Shown: positions 57,162 through 64,000 of the stretch, piece by piece
Layout of the letters: the number at the start of each line of letters is the position of its first letter
Position numbering within the stretch: the stretch's first letter is position 1
Source: Stutzerimonas stutzeri
GTDB taxonomy: Bacteria > Pseudomonadota > Gammaproteobacteria > Pseudomonadales > Pseudomonadaceae
Length of the DNA: 64,000 nt
Assembly: GCF_024448935.1 (NCBI RefSeq)
Contig: NZ_JAMOIE010000005.1
Location: forward strand, 1-64,000
Direction: 5' to 3'
Made by a program: the position numbers and the translations under genes
Notes under the pieces: model-generated
What the model saw: only the letters and a program-made list of their open reading frames with translations
The model's database searches: none
Told to the model about the DNA's origin: nothing

Positions 57162-59342
57162 ATGTCTCGTCTCCTCTTTCTGCTGATCCTGCTCGCCCCC
57201 CTGGCAGGCTTTGCCGAAACCCAGCCGCGCACTGGCCTGGTCCTTTCAGGCGGCGCCGCGAGGGGCCTGGCGCATATCGGCGTGCTTAAGGCGCTGGAAG
57301 AACAAGGCGTGCGGATCGATGCGATTGCAGGCACCAGTATGGGTGCCGTGATCGGCGGCCTGTATGCCGCTGGCTACAGTGTCGATGAACTGGAAAAACT
57401 GGCACTCGAACTGGACTGGCATCAGGTGCTTTCCGATGATCCTCCGCGCAAGGACATCCCCTTCCGACGCAAGCAGGACGACCGGGACTTTCTGGTCAAA
57501 CGCAAGCTGAGCTTTCGCGACGATGGCAGCCTCGGTCTTCCGCTTGGTGTGATCCAGGGGCAGAACCTGGCGCTGCTGCTCGAACGGCTATTGGTTCATG
57601 CCAGTGACATCCGTGACTTCGACCGCTTGCCCATCCCGTTCCGCGCCGTGGCGACCGATATCGCCAATGACAAGAAAGTCATTTTCCGTAGCGGCCATCT
57701 ACCCCAGGCCATCCGCGCCAGCATGTCGATCCCGGCCGTCTTTGCGCCGGTCGAAATAGATGGCCGGCTACTGGTCGATGGCGGGATGGTCGACAACGTT
57801 CCGATGGATGTCGCTCGCGACATGGGTGTGGACCGTCTGATCGTAGTGGATATCGGCACGCCGCTGCAGCCGCGCGAACAGCTGCTGACCGTCGTCGATG
57901 TACTCAACCAGTCGATCACCATGATGACCCGGCGCAACTCCGAAGCGCAGCTGGCCACCCTGAGACCGGAAGACCTGCTGGTGCAACCGATGCTGGCGAC
58001 GTTTGGGTCGACCGATTTCGGACGAGCCGAACAGTTGATCGATGCGGGTTATCGTGCTGCCGATGCGCTGGATGGTCGGCTGGCGACCATGCGCAGCGAA
58101 AGCGGCGGCAACCTTTCGCTGAGCCTCGCCCGTTCGGCCGAACCGCGCACCCCGCTGATTACCGCCGTTCGCATCGAGAACGATTCCAAGGTCGGCGATG
58201 CAGTGATACGCCGCCACATTCGCCAGCAGATCGGCAAGCGGTTGGACCTGGAGGACCTGCAGAAGGACATGGGCACGCTGTACGGACTCGATTACTTCGA
58301 GCAGGTCGAGTACCGCATCGTCCACGGTAGTCCCGGCAACACGCTGGTCGTCACCACCCGAGAAAAGCGCTCCGGCACCGATTACTTGCGTCTTGGAATC
58401 AACCTTTCTGATGATTTTCGCGGCGACAGCGCGTTCAACATCGGCGCAAGCTTCCGCAAGAACGGCATCAACGAACTGGGCGCCGAGTGGCTGACGCGCC
58501 TGCAACTGGGCGATCGTCAAGAATTCTTCAGCGAGTTCTACCAGCCGTTAGACGCTGGCTCCCGCTGGTTCGTCGCACCGAACCTCATTGCGCAAGCGCA
58601 GAACGTCGAAGCTATCCTGGATAACGACCCTATCGCCGAATACCGCCTGCAGCGCTATGGCTATGGGCTAAGCCTGGGTCGACAGATTGCCAATAACGGC
58701 GAAATCCGCTTTGGTGTGGGGCAGGCCTGGGGGGAAGCCGATGTTCGCATCGGTGACCAGCAGCTGCCGGACTTCTCGTTCGAGGAAGGTTACTACCAGC
58801 TGCAGTATTCGTTCGACACGGTGGACAACGTCGACTTCCCTCGTGAGGGCGAGGACATCGGACTTACCCTTCGCCAGTACGATCCTGGTCTGGGCTCCGA
58901 TGGGCGCTATCGTCAGTGGGAGTTTCGCCTGGACAAGGCCTTCAGCTTCGGCCTGGATACGTTGGTATTTGGCGGACGCTATGGACGAACACTGGATGAA
59001 GCCGAGATCGTCACCTCAAGCTTTCTGCTCGGCGGCGCGCGGCAGTTGTCGGGGTTCAGGCAAGACGCCCTGTCCGGCCAGAACGTCAGTCTGGCACGCA
59101 TGATTTATTTCCGCCGCATGACACCCCGCTCGTTCCTGCCGCTGGATTTCCCGCTCTATCTGGGTGCGTCACTGGAGCGTGGGCGCGCCTGGAACAACGA
59201 CAACGCGTTCGATAGCGGCTATATCAACGCAGGCAGCCTCTTTATCGGCTACGAGACCCCGCTAGGGCCGCTGAATTTCAGCTACGGTCTGAACGACGAA
59301 GCTGAGCGCGCCCTGTATCTGAATCTGGGGCGAAGTTTCTGA
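57162..59342 (+). CDS. plpD: Type Vd secreted patatin-like phospholipase PlpD
   Basis: 726 residues. A signal peptide (MSRLLFLLILLAPLAGFA) leads into a patatin domain (about 24-300) with GGAARG (30-35), nucleophile S59 in GTSMG and D206 in DGG. A POTRA domain follows (about 320-400), then a 16-strand BamA/TamA-type beta-barrel (about 410-726) ending in LYLNLGRSF with the terminal Phe typical of outer-membrane barrels. This is the layout of P. aeruginosa PlpD, a type Vd autotransporter whose passenger is a lipid-binding phospholipase A1 reported to be released from the surface. It stands next to the fimV-like gene as in P. aeruginosa. Confidence 0.93.
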   Translation: MSRLLFLLILLAPLAGFAETQPRTGLVLSGGAARGLAHIGVLKALEEQGVRIDAIAGTSMGAVIGGLYAAGYSVDELEKLALELDWHQVLSDDPPRKDIPFRRKQDDRDFLVKRKLSFRDDGSLGLPLGVIQGQNLALLLERLLVHASDIRDFDRLPIPFRAVATDIANDKKVIFRSGHLPQAIRASMSIPAVFAPVEIDGRLLVDGGMVDNVPMDVARDMGVDRLIVVDIGTPLQPREQLLTVVDVLNQSITMMTRRNSEAQLATLRPEDLLVQPMLATFGSTDFGRAEQLIDAGYRAADALDGRLATMRSESGGNLSLSLARSAEPRTPLITAVRIENDSKVGDAVIRRHIRQQIGKRLDLEDLQKDMGTLYGLDYFEQVEYRIVHGSPGNTLVVTTREKRSGTDYLRLGINLSDDFRGDSAFNIGASFRKNGINELGAEWLTRLQLGDRQEFFSEFYQPLDAGSRWFVAPNLIAQAQNVEAILDNDPIAEYRLQRYGYGLSLGRQIANNGEIRFGVGQAWGEADVRIGDQQLPDFSFEEGYYQLQYSFDTVDNVDFPREGEDIGLTLRQYDPGLGSDGRYRQWEFRLDKAFSFGLDTLVFGGRYGRTLDEAEIVTSSFLLGGARQLSGFRQDALSGQNVSLARMIYFRRMTPRSFLPLDFPLYLGASLERGRAWNNDNAFDSGYINAGSLFIGYETPLGPLNFSYGLNDEAERALYLNLGRSF

Positions 59343-59371
59343 TCGCGGCGCCCCTCTCTAACCCAGCTCCG

Positions 59372-61348
59372 TTAGGCGATCATTGCAAGCAACTCGTTGA
59401 CCTGCTGCCGCTGCGCTTCATCTCCCTCGGTCGCGAGGGTTTCGAGAATGATGCAAGCATTCTCCACGTCGCCCTGCTTGATATACGCAACGGCCCGGTT
59501 GACACGGACCAGATGTTCGGGATTCGGCTCGAGTTGGCGAAGTTCCTCCGCTGTCGGTTTCGATTCGACCGGCTCCGCATTGCCGAGCAGCGATGTCAGC
59601 TCGCCAAGCGTCAGTGCCTCATCGAAACCATCGATCAATGGCTGCGCGGGGTACGCCTGTCCGGCTTCCACCACCGAAGTTTGCGGGACGGGTTCAGATG
59701 CAGAGTCGAGAAAGTCTGCTGCCAGTGACTCGTTCAGAACAAAGGTGATATCCGGATCCAGGAACCGCTCAGCTACTGCTGGTTTGGCGCCAGAAACCGC
59801 CGAAGCCACAGCGGGATGCAACGCGAGCAACTGATCGAGCGGTGCACGCTCGCCCCCCGCCTGCAGGTAGGCGTCGGCAGCCGCGCAGTAACCGGCGACG
59901 TCGCCGGCCTCGGCAAGGAGCCCGAGATGGCGAAGGCGAATATCGAGTTGTGTCGGTGCCCGCTCGATTCCGCGCGACAGCACGTCAATCGCTTCATCGC
60001 GGCGGCCATAAGTGATGTATGTATTTGCCGCTTCGAGCACGTCAGTCTCGCTGACCGAGGCATGCGCGGGCTGGCGAGGCATTTCCGGCGCAGCCGCGAC
60101 GGTGGTGACCGGCGGCACGCGCGTCGGCTGGGGAGCGGCAACGGGCACCGCATCTGGATATTTGGGTTCGGATTTTTGGCGGCGACTGAACCACAGGCCA
60201 CCCAACAACATGGAAATCAATACTCCGCCGCCAGGCAACGTCCAGTCCTGCCATCGAAACGACGGAATAGCCTCGGTCGGGGTCGCCTCAGCGGCTGGCA
60301 GCACAATCGGCTGACCCTCCGGCATTATCGCCACTGCCGGCTGCTCCACAGCTGGCGAAGCAACCGCCTGCGGCCGGTCCTGCTCGACCAATTGTGCAGC
60401 AACGGCTTCAAGCTGAAGCCGCATGTCGATCAGCATTTGCTTGAGCTGTTGATTCTCTTCACGGCTGGCGGCCAGCGCTTCGAACAGTTGACGACGCAAC
60501 ATGGTTACCTGACCGTCGACAAGTGTCGGATCGGCAGGTGCCAGTGCCGGTGCAGTTGGCTCGGCGTCAACTGTCCGCCGGCTCTGCGCGATGGTCTCGG
60601 CCATCGGCGCTGGCGAAGCGGGCTCTCCCAACTCTGCAGCGGCTTGTATGGCTGCATCCGGCAACAGCAGATCTGCCTCCGCGTTGAGACGCGCCGCATC
60701 ACCATCGGCAAAGGCATCGGGATTCAAGGCCTGAATGTCGCGCATGAATTGCGCCTGTGACGCCTGGGTGCCACCTGCGTAGGCGCCGGCGATAGCCCAC
60801 AGGCTCTCACCGCTCGCCACCCGGTGACGCTTACCCTGAGACGCGTGCGGCAGCTCGGCAGGCGGCACGAAACGCGCGGGTTCGACACGCGCCAGCCGAG
60901 CCTCGGCTTGCGGATTATTCACGACGAAACTGCTCGAAACCTCGGACGAACTTGGCATCGGATCCAGCAAAACCGTGTATTCACGGAGCATCCGGCTCTT
61001 CGCCCGGCTGATCTCGACCAGAAAGTTCAGATAAGGCTCGCGGACGGGCTTATTGGTCGCAACGCGGATCCGGCTCCGGTTACCGTCGATCACCGGCGTG
61101 AAGTGCAGATCCTGCAAAAACGCCAGCCGCTCGACGCCCACACGCGCAAAATCTGCGTGGGAAGCCAACACGACGCGGATGTCACCGACGGCCAAATCGC
61201 CCACGTCCAGCAAGTCGATTTCGGCACTCAGCGGTTGATTCAGGGCAGAGTTGAGCGTGATGTCGCCCATACCTAGGGCGGAAACCATGCCCGAATAGAT
61301 CAGCGAGCCAGAGGCCACCGTTAACCAGACTCGACGACCGAGTGCCAT
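59372..61348 (-). CDS. FimV/HubP-like LysM membrane protein
   Basis: 658 residues from the ATG at 61348, with GGAGG about 6 bases upstream. Order: signal peptide and FimV N-terminal domain (about 1-140; GMGDITLNSALNQPLSAEIDL, key part NSALNQPLSAEI), a LysM-like peptidoglycan-binding region (about 165-225; HRVASGESLWAIA), a coiled-coil (about 285-330; REENQQLKQMLIDMRLQLEAV), a membrane helix (about 370-392), an acidic cytoplasmic tail with a TPR-like part (about 440-530) and the FimV C-terminal motif (about 605-658). The family organises polar complexes and type IV pili. It is a second FimV-type protein, shorter than FimV itself, convergent with plpD. Confidence 0.88.
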   Translation of the reverse strand: MALGRRVWLTVASGSLIYSGMVSALGMGDITLNSALNQPLSAEIDLLDVGDLAVGDIRVVLASHADFARVGVERLAFLQDLHFTPVIDGNRSRIRVATNKPVREPYLNFLVEISRAKSRMLREYTVLLDPMPSSSEVSSSFVVNNPQAEARLARVEPARFVPPAELPHASQGKRHRVASGESLWAIAGAYAGGTQASQAQFMRDIQALNPDAFADGDAARLNAEADLLLPDAAIQAAAELGEPASPAPMAETIAQSRRTVDAEPTAPALAPADPTLVDGQVTMLRRQLFEALAASREENQQLKQMLIDMRLQLEAVAAQLVEQDRPQAVASPAVEQPAVAIMPEGQPIVLPAAEATPTEAIPSFRWQDWTLPGGGVLISMLLGGLWFSRRQKSEPKYPDAVPVAAPQPTRVPPVTTVAAAPEMPRQPAHASVSETDVLEAANTYITYGRRDEAIDVLSRGIERAPTQLDIRLRHLGLLAEAGDVAGYCAAADAYLQAGGERAPLDQLLALHPAVASAVSGAKPAVAERFLDPDITFVLNESLAADFLDSASEPVPQTSVVEAGQAYPAQPLIDGFDEALTLGELTSLLGNAEPVESKPTAEELRQLEPNPEHLVRVNRAVAYIKQGDVENACIILETLATEGDEAQRQQVNELLAMIA

Positions 61349-61658
61349 GAAACCTCCGCAAGTGGCGTTCAGCGTGGTTCTTCGCCGATCCACGGTTCGA
61401 TTGCTGAACTGTGACGCGGTTATCGACTGATGCGGAAGAAGCAAGAGGCAGTTCGTCGGCGTGCGCGCAAAGGCATTGTGCCGTCATCTACAAAACATAG
61501 CCTAGCGTCAAAAGACAAACGGCTGCTGAGGGCGGTGCCTGAAATCGGGCGGCTCATACACGCGCATAAAAATGTCGCGTGGGCACCCGGCGCGCCAACC
61601 TAGCCATGGCCAGATCGCGCGCAGGCCTACGCGTAGCAACGCATACGGCAGGGCTGCC
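61349..61658. other. Intergenic region between fimV-like and marR genes
   Basis: 310 bases with no gene. The fimV-like promoter should lie here; on the minus strand TTGACG and TAGATG occur with 15 bases between them near 61495-61525, too close for a good sigma-70 site. I see no terminator for the marR gene beyond a GC-rich stretch. Confidence 0.5.
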
Positions 61659-62096
61659 TTAACGCTTGGCTTTTACAAGGTTCGCCAAAATGTCCTCATG
61701 TACTTGCTGGCACTTGCGCAGATCTTCTTCGTCGATCCCGTCGAAGAGTTCGTGGCGAACCTGAGTGGAAATCGCCTCGATTCTCTGGATGAGCGGGCGC
61801 GCTGGTGCACCTAGCGTAATGAGTTTGGCGCGGCGATCACCGGGAGCCGGCTGGCGATGGACTAGACCTTGTGCTTCGAGACTGTCCAGTAACCTCGCCA
61901 ATGTTGGCCCCTCGACTGCAACACTTTGTGCAAGCTCACGTTGTGTTGGGTCGTGGTCGAATCGGGCCAGATGCAGCAGAACCAACCATCGGGCCTGAGA
62001 AAGGTCGAGGTCTGCCAGCCGACGGTCCAGCTCGGCGCGCCAGCCACGCGAAAGTTGAGCCAACTGCATGGCGAAACGGTGTTGGTCGGGATACAT
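61659..62096 (-). CDS. MarR-family transcriptional regulator
   Basis: 145 residues from the ATG at 62096; a GTG at 62141 in the same frame would include the operator-like palindromes and is less likely. The winged helix-turn-helix is typical: LSQARWLVLLHLA (near 34-46), TQRELAQSVAVEGPTLARLLDSLEAQGLVHR (about 52-82; key part GPTLARLLDSLE) and the wing DRRAKLITLG near 89. MarR proteins are dimeric repressors relieved by small phenolic or oxidising ligands. It probably regulates itself (palindromes just upstream) and possibly the adjacent fimV-like gene. Confidence 0.9.
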   Translation of the reverse strand: MYPDQHRFAMQLAQLSRGWRAELDRRLADLDLSQARWLVLLHLARFDHDPTQRELAQSVAVEGPTLARLLDSLEAQGLVHRQPAPGDRRAKLITLGAPARPLIQRIEAISTQVRHELFDGIDEEDLRKCQQVHEDILANLVKAKR

Positions 62097-62118
62097 GCAG
62101 CGGTCTTTCCGGAAAAAA

Positions 62119-62137
62119 CTAATTATTAGCGAGCTAA
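62119..62137. promoter_or_regulatory. Overlapping palindromes before marR (likely operator)
   Basis: CTAAT-T-ATTAG (62119-62129) and TTAGC-GA-GCTAA (62126-62137) are two perfect, overlapping palindromes 23-41 bases before the marR start codon. TAATAAT inside them on the minus strand could serve as a -10. This is what an autoregulatory MarR operator usually looks like. Confidence 0.6.
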
Positions 62138-62263
62138 CCACAGCGCCGAGAGGCTGGCAAGGCTACCATCGGCCCGCTACGTAACCCTGTATTGCGCTGC
62201 ACCGCGCCAGCCCCATGCAACGAACAAGCGCAGCGGCAACACGCCACACCCCGGGGCTGGCCG

Positions 62264-64000
62264 CTAAAGCTCGAATTCGGCCTGCAACGATGCTCGCACG
62301 CAGAACAGGACCGGCTCGCAGACTCGTCCGGCAAATTGTGCGGCAACGGCCGCAACCGGAGGCAACTCCCCTTCGCCATCAAGGAAGGCTTCCTGGATCT
62401 CGCCGAGCAACTCCGCTGGCAGGTCCAGCGCCTGCTCAAGGCTCAACTGCTGCTGGCCTATGGCTTCGGCAAGCATGGCGTAGACGTTCTTTTCGCTGCA
62501 ATCGAGTTGCCGTGCGATCTGCGCCGGCGTCATGCCCGCGCGGGCCAGCGTGATCAGTTCGTGGCGAACATCGGCTGGCGATTTGGCCGCCGCTGCCGTG
62601 CCTTGCAGCACTTCAAGGAACGCTTGGCCGTAACGGTCGAGCTTGCGTGCGCCAACGCCGCTGATGCGCGCCATATCGCTGAGTGAGCCGGGCTGGCTGC
62701 GAAGCATCTCAAGCAGCGTCGCGTCCGGGAAGATGACATAAGGCGGCACGCCATGCTCCTCAGCCAGTTTGCGGCGTAGGGTGCGCAGTGCTTCCCAGGT
62801 CTCACGCTCTTCGCTGCGCACCAGCTGACTCGCTGCGCTCGCGGCGGATTTCGGCGCCTTGGTGGACAGCTCTCGACGCAGCTCCAGGGTAACCTCGCCC
62901 TTGAGCAAAGTACGGCAGCTGTCGCTGAGGCGAAGGCCACCGAAACCTTCCAGATCGACGTCGGCCAGCCCACGGGCGACCAGCTGGCGAAACAGCGATC
63001 GCCACTCCCCGTCGGACAGCGCCTTGCCTACGCCGAACACCGACAGCTGCTGATGACCGAGGCTGCGGATCTTTTCGTTGTCGCGCCCGAGCAGGATGTC
63101 CACCAGATGGCCCACGCCGTAACGCTGGCCACTGCGGTAGATCGCCGACAGCGCCTGACGCGCCGGCTCGGTGGCGTTCCAGGTGTGCACGCCGTCGACG
63201 CAGTTGTCGCAATGGCCGCAGGGCTCCGGCATATCCTCATCGAAGTACGCCAGCAGCACCTGACGACGGCAACGAGTTTCCTCACAGAGCGAGAGCATCG
63301 CGTCGAGTTTGTGCTGCTCGATGCGCTTGTGTCGCTGGTCGCCTTCGGAATTGTTGAGCATCTGCTTGAGGAAGATCACGTCTTGCAGCCCGTATGCCAT
63401 CCAGGCATCGGCGGGCAGCCCGTCGCGACCCGCGCGGCCGGTTTCCTGGTAATAGGCTTCCAGCGATTTCGGCAGATCCAGATGAGCAACGAAACGCACG
63501 TTGGGCTTGTCGATGCCCATGCCGAACGCGATGGTCGCCACCATGATCAGGCCTTCCTCGTTGAGAAAGCGCCTCTGGTGGAACGCCCGAAGATCATTCG
63601 GCAGACCGGCATGGTAGGGCAACGCCGGGAAGCCCTGCTCGGCAAGGAAGGCGGCAATGTCATCAACCTTCTTGCGCGACATGCAATAGATGATTCCGGC
63701 GTCACCGCGGCGCTCGGCAAGGAACGCCATGAGCTGCTTGCGAGGCTGTTCCTTCGGCACGATGTGATAGAAGATGTTTGGCCGATCGAAACTCGAAAGG
63801 AATCGCTCGGCGTTGCCCAGATGCAAGCGCTGGACGATTTCTTCCCGCGTGCGCTTGTCAGCCGTGGCAGTCAGCGCAATCCGCGGAACGCTGGGGAAAA
63901 ATTCAGCCAGCTGGCCGAGCTGCAGGTACTCAGGGCGAAAATCATGCCCCCATTGTGATACGCAGTGCGCCTCATCGATGGCGAACAAACCGATCTGCAA
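62264..64000 (-). CDS. recQ: ATP-dependent DNA helicase RecQ (5' end beyond the window)
   Basis: 578 codons of the C-terminal part; the start and Walker A lie beyond 64000. The visible part begins just before the DEAH box ([18 protein letters not shown]). It continues with helicase motifs III-VI ([44 protein letters not shown] and [10 protein letters not shown]), the zinc-binding region ([17 protein letters not shown]), the RQC winged helix, an HRDC domain (about 425-500 of the fragment) and an extra C-terminal helix-turn-helix-like stretch (about 505-578; [26 protein letters not shown]). RecQ unwinds DNA in recombination repair. The tail beyond HRDC makes the protein longer than E. coli RecQ. 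Confidence 0.94.
   Translation of the reverse strand: MQIGLFAIDEAHCVSQWGHDFRPEYLQLGQLAEFFPSVPRIALTATADKRTREEIVQRLHLGNAERFLSSFDRPNIFYHIVPKEQPRKQLMAFLAERRGDAGIIYCMSRKKVDDIAAFLAEQGFPALPYHAGLPNDLRAFHQRRFLNEEGLIMVATIAFGMGIDKPNVRFVAHLDLPKSLEAYYQETGRAGRDGLPADAWMAYGLQDVIFLKQMLNNSEGDQRHKRIEQHKLDAMLSLCEETRCRRQVLLAYFDEDMPEPCGHCDNCVDGVHTWNATEPARQALSAIYRSGQRYGVGHLVDILLGRDNEKIRSLGHQQLSVFGVGKALSDGEWRSLFRQLVARGLADVDLEGFGGLRLSDSCRTLLKGEVTLELRRELSTKAPKSAASAASQLVRSEERETWEALRTLRRKLAEEHGVPPYVIFPDATLLEMLRSQPGSLSDMARISGVGARKLDRYGQAFLEVLQGTAAAAKSPADVRHELITLARAGMTPAQIARQLDCSEKNVYAMLAEAIGQQQLSLEQALDLPAELLGEIQEAFLDGEGELPPVAAVAAQFAGRVCEPVLFCVRASLQAEFEL

Overview
The window is a contiguous piece of a Pseudomonas chromosome. 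Protein sequences and gene order point to the P. stutzeri (Stutzerimonas) side of the genus, but that is inference without a database search. Coding density is high, codon use is GC-rich, and nearly all genes are core metabolism or envelope genes. I see no tRNA, rRNA, CRISPR array, prophage, intact insertion sequence or defence island.

Layout. 1-6.9 kb: the end of ccoO, then ccoQP, ccoGHIS and a SafE/TauE-type membrane protein, which form a cbb3 oxidase with its assembly and copper-supply genes. 6.9-10.8 kb: nadE, hemN with an Anr-type promoter, anr and apt. 10.9-15.8 kb: a MltF-type lytic transglycosylase, a TatD hydrolase, a chemoreceptor and a TesB-like thioesterase. 15.9-19.8 kb: a moxR / DUF58 / tgpA operon. 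20.0-22.7 kb: a very GC-rich P2-type cation ATPase. 22.8-25.3 kb: a small lipoprotein and the mnmH-selD selenium pair. 25.4-32.8 kb: an RssA-type patatin, a PerM-type transporter, DUF4892, two overlapping alpha/beta hydrolases, a hotdog thioesterase, sixA, DUF4389 and gpsA. 33.2-34.9 kb: fabA-fabB. 35.4-43.0 kb: an amidohydrolase, htpG with a heat-shock promoter, a membrane protein, two hotdog thioesterases, DUF599 and brnQ. 43.3-56.3 kb: the TCA block sucD, sucC, lpd, sucB, sucA, sdhB, sdhA, sdhD and sdhC on the minus strand, with gltA divergent. 56.4-64 kb: a dead IS1182-type remnant, a SelW-like protein, PlpD, a FimV-like protein, a MarR regulator and recQ, which is cut by the window end.

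How it works together. The cco genes, hemN and anr form a low-oxygen unit: Anr should switch on the oxidase and oxygen-independent haem synthesis. CcoI and CcoG serve copper delivery. The TCA block is read from at least two promoter regions, because a strong hairpin separates sdhB from sucA. sdhC and gltA diverge from a shared 348-base control region with clear sigma-70 promoters on both strands and a CRP/Vfr-like palindrome inside the gltA promoter. selD supplies selenophosphate to mnmH for tRNA selenouridine, and a SelW-family protein lies 31 kb away.

I did not find a convincing undescribed multi-gene system. The points most worth a second look are regulatory (gltA, htpG, hemN and marR sites), the AGCTT-rich dispersed repeats, a triple 9-base repeat inside hemN, the GC-rich P2 ATPase with an altered M6 motif, and the decayed transposase with one identifiable frameshift.
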